Shown: positions 1 to 11,192 of the stretch, one piece after another
Layout of the letters: the number at the start of each line of letters is the position of its first letter
Numbering within the stretch: the stretch's first letter is position 1
Program-made: the position numbers and the translations under genes
From: Rhinopithecus roxellana
Taxonomy: Eukaryota; Chordata; Mammalia; Primates; Cercopithecidae
Direction of reading: 5' to 3'
Assembly (NCBI RefSeq): GCF_007565055.1
Contig: NC_044559.1
Coordinates: 41,348,546 to 41,412,545, forward strand
Length of the DNA: 64,000 nt
The notes under the pieces: generated by a model
What the model was told of the DNA's origin: nothing
The model's database searches: none
The model's input: only the letters and a program-made list of their open reading frames with translations

Positions 1-1524
1 TAATTAATTGCTTATATAGAAGGTGGGTCCTCCTGGGAGGTGTTTGGGTCATAGGGGTGGATCCCTCATGAATTAGCTTGGTGCCCTCCTCATGGTAATG
101 AGTGAGTTTTTACCTGAATTCACACAAGATCTGGTTGTTTAAAAGAGCCTGATACCTCCCTCCTCTCTCTTGCTTGCTCTTTCCATGTGACATGCTGGCT
201 CCCCTTCATCTTCCACCATGTTTGGGAGCTTCCTGAGTCCTCACCAGAAGCTGAGCAGATGCCTGTGCCATGCTTTTGGTGTAGCCTGCAGAACCATGAG
301 CCAATTAAACCTCTTTTCTTTATAAATTACCCAGCCTCAGATATTCTTTTATAGTAATGCAAAACAAAACAAAACAAACAAACAAAAACAGAATAACACA
401 GAGAATTGGTACCAAGCAGTGGGACGTTGCTACAAAGATACCTGAGGATATGGAAATGGCTTTGGAACTGGATAATGAGCAGAGGTTGGGAGAGTTTGGA
501 GTGCTCAGAAGAAGACGGGAAGGGAAAGTTTGGAACTTCTTAGAGACTGGTTAAATGGTTGTGACTATTTAATGCTGATAGAAATATGGGCAATGAAGGG
601 TAGGTTGAGGAGGGTTTGTATGGCAATGAGCAATTTATTGGGAAGTAGAGTAAGGGTCACCCTTATTATGCCCTAGCAAAGAGCTTCAATGTGTCCCATG
701 TCCTAGGACTCTGTAGAAGGCTGAACTTGGGAGTGATGACCTAGGGCATCTGGTGGAAGACATTTCTAAGCAGCAAAGCAGTCAAGAGGTGGCATGGCTG
801 CTTCTAACAACCTATGATCATATATGGAAGCAAAGGAATGACTTAAAGTTGGAACTTATATTTAAAAGGGAACCATAGAGTAAAAGTTCGGAAAATTTGC
901 AGCCTGGCCATGTGGTAAAGGAAAGAGCATTTTCAGCTGAGGAACACAAGTGGGCTGTGTTCTACTTGCTAGAGAGATTTGCATGACTAAAAGGGAGCTA
1001 AGTGCTAACATACGTGACATGCAAAGAAAGTCCTTGAAGTTGTTTCTAAAGTCTTTGAGGCAGCCCCTCCCATCACAGGCCAAGGTCTCGGCAGAAAGAA
1101 TGGTTTTGGGAGCCAGGCCCAGGGCTCCACTGACCTGTGCATCTTTGGGACACTGCTTCCCACATTCCAGCAGCTCTGGCTCCAGCCTCAGGTCAGAGCG
1201 ACCCAGATACAGCTTGGACTGCTCTGGATGGTGCAAGCCATAAACCTTGGTGGCTTCCATGTGGTGTTAAGCCTGCAAGTGCACAGAGCGCAAAAGTGAA
1301 GGAGATTTGGCAGCTTCTACCTAGATTTCAAAGGATGGAAGAAATCTGGGAGCCTGGGTACCCAGAAAGAAGCTTTGCTGCAGGAGCGAGGCTCCCACAG
1401 AGGAACTCTATGAGGGAAATGTCAAGAGGAACCCCCTCACAGATTCCCCACCTCTTTTTCTGTTTAAAAGAAATTACTCAGCCTCAGGTATTCCTTTATA
1501 ACAATGCAAAAACAGACTAACACA
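1..1524 (+). mobile_element. Partial MaLR provirus (THE1/MST type): 5' LTR 3' part, internal region, 3' LTR tail
   Basis: Positions 1 to about 399 match the body and 3' end of a THE1/MST-type LTR: a CATGAATTAGCTTGGTGCC-like U3, then AATTAAACCTCTTTTCTTTA and a terminal ATAACACA. The window opens inside this LTR. From 400 the internal start (GAGAATTGGTACCAAGCAG) follows, with the typical run at 455-545. A second LTR end (GAAATTACTCAGCCTCAGG ... GACTAACACA) closes the element at 1524, but most of the 3' LTR is missing. A CAAAA-type expansion sits at the first LTR end (359-387). MaLRs are non-autonomous ERVL relatives without env. The frames here (for example 862-1260 minus and 1137-1520 plus) are fragmented and I infer no product. 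The exact subfamily is uncertain. Confidence 0.8.
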
Positions 1525-2829
1525 GGAGTTAATGCTGAATAGTTATTTCTGTTTTAAGAAAATTAATACTAGTGATAAATACCCAGATAGAATACTTGAG
1601 GCTCCCAATAATACTAAAATATTTGATGATGGGTTTTTTGAAAAATAAACTTGACCAACTAAGCAAGCAACTTTGTGAAAAAGACCTTGTGCTTCCAAAA
1701 GGTGTCATGGAACAGAATGGAGACACCATGAGATGGTGAAGAGCACAGCCTCTGGGCTGTCAGGGTTTTCCAGCTAGGGGCTCTTGGACAGAAAACAGAC
1801 TTGTTCTCATCTCAGAGGGTCATTGTCAGCATTAAAGTAAATGAGAGCAGTAGAGGCAAAGTTAGGCTTAACATATTCTCCATTCCAGCACATTATTAAT
1901 ATATTACTAATGGAAAAATACAGTTTAACTGTGAATTGCCAATTAATGAAACTCTGCTGTAGAGGAACTAATTTAAATCAAACCCCTCAACAGATGATGG
2001 TAATACAAGAGCATTGAAAAAACCCTTTGAATAGAAGAGATTTTTAAAAGATGGTGGAAGCATGCTGAGCGTATTATTCATCGACTTTTCTTGAGACATG
2101 ATTAAAAATGTTTCAAATGGTATTAATATTGAGGCTTGAGGTTGCACAAGAAGAAGTGGTTGGTGTAGAAACAGAACATGTTTGTATGTCAGAATACATT
2201 TGTGTGTTTATTAAGACTTTGGTAAATCTTGCAGATAGGATGAGAAAATCTGTCAGCCTATTTTTCTTTTTTCTTTTCAGGCTCTGGATTTTCGAGATCT
2301 GATTTTCTCCTTCTATAGACCAATTCGTTTCTGGCTTCTATCTGTGGAGTAGAATAATTTCTCTACCTCCATGTCTTCCCTGTCAAACACATTGTCAACA
2401 CTAAAGTCAAGATGACTTTATATAACACAATTCTGATCACATCACTCCCTGATAACATGAGTCACCGACTCCCACAAAGTAAGCCATATAGCTTTAATAT
2501 CTGAGTCAAGGACCGTGATCCTCTCACGGTATAGAGATGTAGCTAAAGAGCCTGGTCAATGGAGCCAGACTGCCTGAGTTCACACAAAGGAAGAGCTTAG
2601 AACAGTGCCTGGCATGCAGGGAAGGAACAATAAAATTTAGCTGTGATGGTAGGCTCTGGGCTATCTTTGTTTCATTTCCATCCTGATCCCTCCCACAGAA
2701 TCCATCATCATCTTTATTAATATACCCTAGGAACTCTCTATTTATTATTTCATGTAATCCTTATGACAACCCATGGAGCTGGGTTCTTTAATTAACCCCC
2801 TTTACAATAATCCCTTGGGATTATGTCAC
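1525..2829. other. Single-copy DNA with MIR fragments
   Basis: No gene is recognised. Ancient MIR-type SINE traces are visible at about 1730-1845 (sense; GAGCACAGCCTCTGGGCTG start), 2545-2640 (sense; the TTAGAACAGTGCCTGGCA end is clear) and 2735-2815 (antisense; CATGTAATCCTTATGACAAC). The rest shows no repeat family or coding signature that I can name. Confidence 0.45.
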
Positions 2830-2915
2830 ATTGGAATCACTTGGGATGCTTTTGAAAATACTGATGCCTGGACCCCACACCTAGAGATTCTGAAATAATT
2901 GGAGTGGGACTCAAA
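2830..2915. mobile_element. Charlie-type hAT MITE fragment (MER5/MER20-like)
   Basis: GGAATCACTTGGGATGC, then ACTGATGCCTGGACCCC and CTAGAGATTCTGAAATAATT, matches the short non-autonomous hAT-Charlie elements of placental mammals. It is diverged and the family label is tentative. Confidence 0.5.
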
Positions 2916-3089
2916 CATTGACTTTTATTTCTTAATTTCCTGCACTGAGGCTAACATGCAGGTAGAGTTGTGGACCACTGAGTCTGGTGATTTGCCCAAT
3001 GTCCTCCCAGGTCATAAGACAGAATTGGTGGTAGGATGGACTTCAGAGCCCACATTCCTCTTCCTGCAGGGCTACAGGTCATCCTGTCC

Positions 3090-3430
3090 AGGCACTACCT
3101 ATTTCAGGCCCTGGTGTCCTTCCTTGCAGGCACTGCTCCTTTCACCCCATGGACACTCCATTCTTTTACTTCTTCACCTAATGAACTTTTTTCCTTTTCT
3201 AAATTCCAGTTCATAAATCACCTTCTCAGGTGGCAATAGTCATTCCTAATTCTGAGCTGCTGCTGTCAGCTCTTGGGCACATATGACATTATATTGTAAT
3301 CTGTTTACTAGTCTGGCTACCCCTCCCAGACAATGGTTCTTTGAAGACAGGTCTGTCTCATGCCTTTGGGGTCCAGTATGTTGATACCCCTAGTGAAGAT
3401 GTCAAGAAGCGTTTAGTGAATGAATGGATG
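3090..3430 (+). mobile_element. L2-type LINE 3' end
   Basis: The order of motifs resembles the L2 3' tail: a TTTACTAGTCTGGCTACCCC-like block, GAAGACAGGTCTGTCTCATG, then GTTTAGTGAATGAATGGATG at the end. It is strongly diverged, which fits an insertion older than the placental radiation. The left limit is uncertain. Confidence 0.6.
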
Positions 3431-4135
3431 AATGATGCATGCATGGTTTTAAATCAGGTTCTTCCCAGGGGGAAGAGTATACTTGTTCAGAGTCCCTAAT
3501 TTTTTCCTCCAGCAATTAAATTTCTCCCCTACATAAACCTTCCCTTTCCCTGTAAGTAACTGATCCAGTTTCCTCCTGCCTCCCTCACCCCCACCATTGG
3601 ACTATTGGGAAGAGATGTTCTAAATACCTGATTTGGATAACATCAGATGCATTTCCTTCCACTTGAATGTTTCCAAGATCAAATCCTTAAATGTGCTTTT
3701 AGGAAATGAGTCTAAAGCTCCATTTTTCCTTTGAGTCTTTGGAGAGAGGGTAGGTAATGGAAATGTAGCTTCTTTATAATGTCATTCAAGAAAAAGTTTA
3801 AATGTCCTATTTTCCTGAGAATTCCAGAACCCAAGAGAGAAGGATAATTGAACCTACAGAGAAGAGCAGGGATTTGGAGGAGGGAAGACTGGATTTCTAA
3901 GCGTGAGACTGAAGACTGTTGGCCCTGTAGCATGTGCCTTCTGGAGTTACTTGGGTTCCTGACATCTGTCTGTAGGGGAGCCAGCAGTGCCCTGTGGCGT
4001 TCCAGCTCTGAAGAGTTGCTGACCTCAGGGCCTTTGATTAGAGAGGTCCTTGCAAAGGGAAGATGCCCATTCTGCTTGGAGTACCTAGCTAAAATACTTC
4101 ATATATCGAAAATCAAATCCCCCAAATAAGTGAAC
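3431..4135. other. Single-copy DNA, nothing recognised
   Basis: No repeat or gene is recognised. Overlapping short frames on both strands near 3712-4129 have no recognisable domain and look incidental. Confidence 0.4.
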
Positions 4136-4461
4136 TATTTATTTATTGAGACAGGGTCTCGTTCTGTCACCTAGGCTGGAGTGTAGTGGTATAATCACGG
4201 CTTACTGCAGCCTCGACCTGATGGACTTAAGTGAGTCTCCCAGAGCCTCCCACCTCAGCCTCCAGAGTTGCTGGGACTATAGGAGCGCACCACCTTGACT
4301 GGCTAATTACATTTCTTTTCTTTCTTTCTTTTTTTTTTTTGGAGAGACAGGGTTTTGCTCTGTTGTTCAGGCTGGTCTTGAACTCCTGAGCGCAAGCAAT
4401 CCTCCCACCTCAGCTGCCCAAAGTGGTAGGATATTGCAGGTGTGAGCCACCATGCCCAGCC
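4136..4461 (-). mobile_element. AluJ-like SINE, antisense
   Basis: Reads as an inverted Alu from a T-rich head (ATTTATTGAGACAGGGTCTC) to GAGCCACCATGCCCAGCC. Old AluJ-style variants are present (ACTGCAGCCTCGACCTGATG). The mid A-rich linker has become a CTTT-rich tract at 4311-4340. Divergence is high. Confidence 0.9.
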
Positions 4462-5696
4462 AAATATTTTTTAACTGAAAGATTTATTATTATTATTTTG
4501 GTTTTTTTAAAGGGGGAGAAGTTAAACAGTGACATGGAATAACAACTTATTTACTGTATCTGAAAGAGAAACTATGTTGTGTTTAAATTTTCATCAGAAG
4601 AAGTTGACTCTCTGTGACACCACTGGGGATTATAGTTTTGACATGGTAAAGAATATTTTCTTATTGTATTGAATATTCACTTTAAGAAATTACCATAAAA
4701 TATGAATAAACATGAATAGGGACTTTAGAATGGTTATCCACTCAAATCCTCAGGGTATGTTTGTAGAAAGCTGATTTTCCTGTCTCAGTAAATTCTAACT
4801 CTTCTAATAAAATAAGGGTGTTGAGAAAGAGTGGCTTGAAACAAGTTTTACATGAGTGAATTCTTTTTTTGTGAAGGTTTCAAAGAATAATTTTGTGGCA
4901 TTCATGTTTTAAAAATCTGTTATGGCTCTCCAAACTCTACTCTGGGCGTTGATTTACTTTTCTGCACAAAGACACTTTGGTGGATTTCATAAGACATATT
5001 GGAGATATTTGTAAAGCAGGGAGACACACAACTTGTATCAATAGGTCTCTACAGGTAAAGTCATCAAAAATCTCTACTAGATGTAGAAAAGGCTAAATTT
5101 TGGGTGCCTGGCCATCCCCAGGCTTTTCATGGACCCATTTCCAGTCATGTGATTTAGGCCTAGGTGGACACGTTTGGTCTAAAAGATTCTCTGTGACCCA
5201 TTTTGTATTGATTTTCCTTTTATCTCTTTTGGGAGAGTTGACAATTATCTCTAGGTAGATAGCAATAGCTACTAAACATTATACCTCTTGAGCTCCAGTG
5301 AGTTAGTGTCTTACCACATGTAGCCTAAGGTAATTTGATTTCACTTATGGCTAAGCAGAATGGTTTCTTAAATTCCTGAAAGACATAAGAAAGAGAAAAG
5401 GAAGAACAATTTCTGCTGGAAAATGTGCTCTCCACACATCATAAATAGTGACCCCAAAAGTATATTTCAACCCAGAACAACTTTCCCATTTGTCCAGTGA
5501 TAAATGTGCTTGCCAGGAATATAGTCTCAGATTGAATATCTGAGATTTGTATCAATCACACATTTTTTACAGTTCTTTTGGTAAGCTTTCTCACCCTGAT
5601 CTTTTTTTTCCTCTTTTTTTCTTTTAGGCCAAACTCCTAGTCTAGGCCCTTATTTAGGCCCTGATTTGCATGTAAGTTATCTTTTGTGTTTGCTTG
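4462..5696. other. Single-copy AT-rich DNA
   Basis: No gene or named repeat is recognised. Homopolymer and T/C-rich tracts are present (for example 5600-5625). It may be intergenic or intronic; the window does not decide which. Confidence 0.4.
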
Positions 5697-5988
5697 ATTT
5701 TTTGAGACGGAGTCTTGCTCTGTCACCCAGGCTGGAGTTGCAGTGACGTGATCTTGGCTCACTGCAGCCTCTGCCTCCCCAGTTCAAGCAATTCTCCTGC
5801 CTCAGCCTCCTGAGTAGCTGGGACTGCAGGTGCACGCCACTATGCCCAGCTAGTCTTTTTGTGTTTTTGGTAGAAATGGGGTTTCACCATGTTGACCAGG
5901 CTGGTCTTGAACTCCTGACCTTAAGTGATTCACCTGCCTTGGCCTCCCAAAGTGCTGGGATCATAGGCATGAGCCACCGCACCTGGCC
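5697..5988 (-). mobile_element. AluS-like SINE, antisense
   Basis: Full-length inverted Alu from TTTTTTGAGACGGAGTCTTG to GAGCCACCGCACCTGGCC. Possible target-site duplication AAGTTATCTTT near 5676 and AAGTTAACTTT at 5989, with one mismatch and some tail sequence between the left copy and the T-run. Confidence 0.9.
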
Positions 5989-6427
5989 AAGTTAACTTTA
6001 AGATGATAGTTGGAATAGCATTTAAAATTTCCTTCTAGAATTTTCTAATATGTAATTAATATTGTAGTAATACACAATATTTAATGACTTTTTAATAGTA
6101 AAAATTCTGATTCCTGACTGTAGCTTTTTGAGAGAAGATATAATGCCCTCTTTTTCTTTGCACTTTCTGAAATGGTTCTGGCACACAACATGTATTTGTT
6201 GAATAAATAACAATAATTTTATTACAGCACGTTGCTGATGTCACAGGAAAAAAGTAACTGTTTCTGAAAGATTACAGTAGATATAGAATGGAAATATTAT
6301 GCACATAGGGATTTTATTTTATCTGCAGCACAATAGAATCCGTGAAAGAAAATGTGAGAGGCACATGATGCGAGGCTCCTGGTCTCTTTTTTCTAACCCT
6401 TCTTCAAAGGCACATCCCTTAATTCTT

Positions 6428-6719
6428 TTTTTTTGAGACGGAGTCTTGCTCTGTCGCCCAGGCTGGAGCGCAGTGGCTGGATCTCAGCTCACCGCAAGCT
6501 CCGCCTCCCGGGTTTACGCCATTCTCCTGGCTCAGCCTTCCGAGTAGCTGGGACTATAGGCGCTCGCCACCTCGCCCGGATAGTTTTTTGTATTTTTTTT
6601 AAGTAGAGATGGGGTTTCACCGTGTTAGCCAGGATGGTCTCGATCTCCTGACCTCGTGATCTGCCCGTCTTGGCCTCCCAAAGTTCTGGGATTACAGGCT
6701 TGAGCCACCGTGCCCGGCC
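6428..6719 (-). mobile_element. AluY of Old World monkey type, antisense
   Basis: Full-length inverted AluY with low divergence. It carries GGGTTTACGCCATTCTCC and a TGGATCTCAGCTCACC form of the right arm, variants I associate with cercopithecid AluY. The insertion is flanked by an exact target-site duplication, CACATCCCTTAATTCTT, at 6411-6427 and 6720-6736, the mark of L1-driven insertion. Confidence 0.95.
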
Positions 6720-6736
6720 CACATCCCTTAATTCTT

Positions 6737-7144
6737 TGGTAAAGAAGAGAGCCATGCTAGGACATTAGTCAGAGGTTGACTGTTCATCCCCACACTTGGA
6801 TAGCAGCATTCTGGAGTCATGCAAGGATATAACTAACTGTCACTGGTTCCTATTCAGTATCTGTCACATCACATTCCCTATGCAGAAAGAGCCTACGAAT
6901 GTGGCAACTGCCACAAGGCTGTTGAGTCTCTGTGCCAGCTGCTTGCCATGGCAATTGGGAATTGTGGGAATGACAGGAAGGAGGAGGTTTAGCCTTCCAA
7001 TAGCAGATTTTTAGATTTTTCTCTCTTTTTTTAAGGAATGGGAAAAATTTCTTATCAAGACTATCTTAGCTGTTTTGTCTAACTCTGGGACTCTGTCATT
7101 TAACCTGTCTGGACTGAAATTTCTTTTTCAATTTCTATGAGAGA
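6737..7144. other. Single-copy DNA
   Basis: Nothing recognised. A 72-codon frame at 6796-7014 has no recognisable domain. Confidence 0.4.
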
Positions 7145-7460
7145 CATACGTTTAAAAATTTATCTTTTATACATGATATTTATACATATTTATGGAGTAC
7201 ATGTGAAATTTTGTTATATGTATAGAAGGTGTAATGAACAAGTCAGCATATTTAGGGTATCCATTACCTGAAGGTTTATCATTTCTAAGGATTGGGTACA
7301 TTTCAAGTCCTGTCTTCTAACTGTTTTGAAATATATAATACATTGTTGTTAACTGTAGTCATGCTACTTTGCTGTCAAACATTAGAATTTATTCCTTCTA
7401 TCCAACTGAATGGTTGTGCTCATTAGCCTACCTTTCTTCATTTCCTCCACATCCTTCCTG
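7145..7460 (-). mobile_element. L1 (L1PB/L1MA-type) 3' UTR, antisense
   Basis: TATTTATGGAGTACATGTG, CCATTACCTGAAGG, TGTTGTTAACTGTAGTCA and TTATTCCTTCTATCCAACTG occur in the order of the antisense 3' UTR of primate L1PB/L1MA elements. The same UTR, less decayed and in sense orientation, recurs at 33775-34062. Confidence 0.75.
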
Positions 7461-8095
7461 GGAGGGACATAAAGTTTTATGGCTACATTAGATATGATAA
7501 AATTGAATACCTTTTACTTTAGTAGTTTAAACATTTATTTTGTAAAATGTATATGAACTCATTGTATTTTGAAAATCAGACAAGACAGAAAAACACAAAG
7601 ATGAGAGGTAAGAAATAACGAAAAGATCTTACCACCCAGAAATAAACAACTTTTATTAATATTTGATGAACATTATTCAAGTTCTTTCCTTATGTACAGA
7701 AAGAATAATAGACAAAAATAGTTTGGAAAAAATGGGATTGCAGTGTATTTTTATCAGCAAAACCATGAACCGTATGTAAGTTATCATCTTTTTTGTTTGT
7801 TTCTTTTTGTTTTCATTTTTCTTGAATTTAACTGAAAAAAAGGGAAATGAAATGAAAAGAATTGTTGGATTTCAGAAAATGTTTCTATGCTGTTGACTGA
7901 TCTCTGAAAACTCTAATGCCCTGCAATATCTTATCTAAAGCAGAGAACTGACAAATAGTTGTTGAATGAGTATATGAATGTGTTTCAGTATTTGTTTTTA
8001 AGAGTTGATTTTTCTTAAGATTATAATTCAGTCTTGTGTGGCCTTGAACTTAAGGTTGATTTTGTGTTTATCCATGGGTTATAAATTCTTTTACA
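7461..8095. other. AT-rich DNA, possible remnant of an old L1 3' end
   Basis: The stretch around 7610-7690 (ATCTTACCACCCAGAAATAA) resembles the antisense 3' end of old L1M elements. I would not set firm borders. Nothing coding is recognised. Confidence 0.3.
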
Positions 8096-9060
8096 AATAT
8101 TTATTGAGACCTATTTCCTAGGCACCATGTTAAGGGCTGGATACATGTCAGCACGCCACAAGGGGAGTGTGTTAAAACCTCCTCCTAGACCAACCTTTGC
8201 CTAAAATCTCCCGCTAGCCCTACCTTTGCTGTTCTTTAGCCTCATCTGTGGTCACCCTGCTCCTTTCCCTGGGACTCCAGTAACACCGGCCCCTGTTCTT
8301 TCCCTTAAATGCTCCTTTCTATCTTGAGAACTTTGGGTTGGTTACTCCTTCCATTGAATGCTCTTGTTTATCCTTTTGCCTAATTTCTCTCAACTCTTCC
8401 TTCAGCTCATATATTTCTTCCCGAGGGAAGCCCTCTAGAACCTTCCAGAATAAACCAGATCCCTTTATTGTACATCCTGCTCTATTTGTTTGTAGGCTTT
8501 TCACAGTATGTATTATGTATTTACTTATTTGGTCATTCACTTGTCTTTTTCTGCCACTAGACTCTCAGTGCCATTGGGCAAGGTGCCTGGGTCCTCACCA
8601 TCATACCCTCAGTGTCCAGCACGTCTTGGCCATGTTGTCTCAGACAACATTTAACTTTTCATATAACACATGGAAGTTGAATAAAACATGGTCCTTATCC
8701 TCAAGGAGTTTATGCTGTACTGTAAGTGAATCAATTATTGTAGTAGAGTATGAACATTGCTATGAGAGATGTATATTTGTAGATTTTTGTAGGGAGTTTT
8801 GAAGGATGGGTAGGGAGGTGCCGGATTATGACGTGTCCATGTGTATGTGGGGGTAGTCGTGGTGATAGGGATGGGATGAGACAGTGTGGGAAGGAAAGCA
8901 CTGTAGCCGGAGTCACTGAATAGAAAGGCTCAAAAGCCTTAAATAGAGAGACATGTTCAGGGAAATACAGGTTATTTTGATACAGCTGAGGCCAAAGTCG
9001 GGTAGTGGAAAGGGAGAAAGTTGAGGAAGATTATGTGCAGAATATGATTGGCTTTAAATG
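8096..9060 (+). mobile_element. Old mammalian repeat cluster with L2 3' end
   Basis: 8096-8160 (TTATTGAGACCTATTTCCTA, GGCACCATGTTAAGGGCTGG) and 8645-9060 (CCTTATCCTCAAGGAGTTTA, then a GGAGTTTTGAAGGATGGGTA block) look like parts of one ancient interspersed repeat. Between them about 8290-8640 resembles an L2 3' end (CACTAGACTCTCAGTGCC). I am sure of the repeat character and less sure of the families. A 154-codon frame at 8338-8802 runs across it and is not supported as a gene. Confidence 0.5.
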
Positions 9061-9689
9061 CTGCTCAAAACATTATATTGTATAATGTAATAACACTTTT
9101 CTTTCAAAATGAAATTGAGCCATTAGGTTAGAAGTGCTCATAGCATGAGAAAATGTATTTACTAGTTAGAAAAGGTTGCTTGGTTTGTCTTACTACACAT
9201 CAAATAAATCTAGTTTTTTTTTAGTCTCAAGTTTTATTCTGATATTTACATGAATTCACACAGGTAAAACTTACTGTATAAAATAAAACATTAATTAAAG
9301 CTGTGGCTAAAGTCTTAATATCTAAATAAAAGTAGAGGCTAAAGCTATTTCATTTGCCATGAAGGATTTAAAAAACCCTTTTTTTTATGTCACATGGCCT
9401 TTTTTGGTGATAATTTTGAGGATTCTAGAATTATTCTGTGAAAAATGGGCAAAATGGGTCAGTTAAATTACAGATTTGCAAGTTAGGTGGAAATGCCTTT
9501 GAAAGAACATTATTTAGGAAAGGAACAGCATGCAGTCTGTGCTTGTTTATTACTCCTGACGGGAGGACATTGAACCATATTTTGCTCTTCTTCTGCTGCG
9601 TGAGAGAATACGTTTCATGACTGTGCTAAGTTGCTTCCCGGTATCGTCTACCACTAACATTCTCTCAGGAAATATGGATTCTCATCCTG
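9061..9689. other. Single-copy AT-rich DNA
   Basis: No repeat, RNA or coding signal is recognised. Confidence 0.4.
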
Positions 9690-9850
9690 GCTCTGCCAAT
9701 ACTATGGGTGGCTGGACCCAGAAAGCTTGATAAATTTGCATTCCTGGGCCCCATGCTCAGATTTCTGCTTCAGAAGCTCTAGAGTGGGACCCAGGAACCA
9801 ATTTTTAAAAAGTTCCTGACCAGATTCTAATGCATACTGAAGGACAGGAG
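9690..9850 (+). mobile_element. hAT-Charlie MITE (MER20-like)
   Basis: AAATTTGCATTCCTGGGCCC, then GCTTCAGAAGCTCTAGAGTG, and TGACCAGATTCTAATGCATA near the end, follow the order of the MER20/MER5 group. Diverged and incomplete. Confidence 0.55.
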
Positions 9851-10156
9851 GCAAAGTCTTTGGTCCATGAAAAATAGCAGTCTTCATAATGCAGGGAGCC
9901 ATGAAAAGGATATGAGAAATTCTGTTCACCTGTCTAGGGAGCAGTAAGAAATCTGGGCCTCTATTCAGGATGGTAGATGGGAAAAAAGAAGAGTCTGAGA
10001 AATTTGACACTGCCCAGACATTAATTAGTACTCCCACGAAAAACAGAATCAGTAAACTATCCATTTAAAAAATAAAAAGCTCACATGAGAATAGAAAAAC
10101 ACCACGAGGAGGATTATCACACTGGTGGATTTACATCACAAGAATTACAGAAAGTA

Positions 10157-10462
10157 GGCCAGGCGTGGTGGCTCATGCCTGTAATCTCAGTACTTTGGGA
10201 GGTTGAGGTGGACAGATTACCTGAGGTCAGGAGTTCGAGATCAGCCTGGCCAACACGTTGAAACCCCGTCTCTACTAAAAATACAAAAAGTAGCTGAGCA
10301 TGCTGGTACGTGCCTGTAATCTCAGCTACTCGGGAGGCTGAGAGAGGAGAATCCTTTGAATCTGGAAGTCAGAGGTTCCAGTGAGCCAAGATCGTGCTAC
10401 TGCACTCCAGCCTGGGTGACTGAGCAAGATTCTCTCAAAAAAAAAAAAAAAAAAAAAAAAAA
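10157..10462 (+). mobile_element. AluS-like SINE
   Basis: Sense Alu from GGCCAGGCGTGGTGGCTCAT through both monomers to TCTCAAAA and an A-tail. The tail receives a second Alu at 10463. Many CpG sites have decayed, so this copy is older than its passenger. Confidence 0.92.
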
Positions 10463-10778
10463 GGCCGGGCGCGGTGGCTCAAGCCTGTAATCCCAGCACT
10501 TTGGGAGGCCGAGACGGGCAGATCACGAGGTCAGGAGATCGAGACCATCCTGGCTAATACAGTGAAACCCTGTCTCTACTAAAAAAATACAAAAAACTAG
10601 CCGGGCGCGGTGGCGGGCGCCTGTAGTCCCAGCTACTCGGGAGGCTGAGGCAGGAGAATGGCGGGAACCCGGGAGGCGGAGCTTGCAGTGAGCTGAGATC
10701 CGGCCACTGCACTACAGACTCCAGCCTGGGCGACAGAGGGAGACTCCGTCTCAAAAAAAAAAAAAAAAAAAAAAAAAA
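10463..10778 (+). mobile_element. AluY of Old World monkey type, inserted in an A-tail
   Basis: Starts GGCCGGGCGCGGTGGCTCAA immediately after 26 or more A residues of the preceding AluS. It retains many CpGs, so it is young, and has the monkey-type AGCTGAGATCCGGCCACTGC. Compared with the usual CACTGCACTCCAGCCTGGG it holds 7 extra bases (ACAGACT, about 10714-10720). The target-site duplication cannot be resolved because the target was poly(A). Confidence 0.95.
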
Positions 10779-10904
10779 GGTATTTACCTCATGGTAAAGC
10801 ACAATATAGAAGGAAAGAGTAGTATGCAAGAAGCATTTGGTGGGGAAAATTGACATTTGTGTAATAGGTTTCTGTAGAGAAATGTGTTGGCTCTGTATAT
10901 GAGA

Positions 10905-11148
10905 GGAGATTTTTAAAAATGTTTTATTTTAAGTTCTGGGATACACGTGCTAAATGTGCAGGTTTGTCACATAGATATACATGTGCCATGATGGTTTGCT
11001 GCACCTGTCCACCCATCATCTAGGTTTTAAGCCCTGCATGCATAAGGTATTTGTCCTAATGCTCTCCCTCCCCTTTCTCCCCATCCCCGACAGGCCCTGG
11101 CCTGTGATGTTCCCTTCCCCGTGTCCACGTGTTCTCATTGTTCCATTA

Positions 11149-11192
<44 letters not shown>

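Noticed and set aside
8338..8802. 154-codon frame
   Set aside because: It crosses the borders between an L2-like tail and another old repeat, so it is a chance open frame.
10554..10856. Minus-strand 100-codon frame ending in a hydrophobic segment
   Set aside because: It is an antisense reading of an AluY; the same protein-like pattern recurs in other Alus at 32399-32715, 35453-35865, 42644-43064 and 44864-45229.
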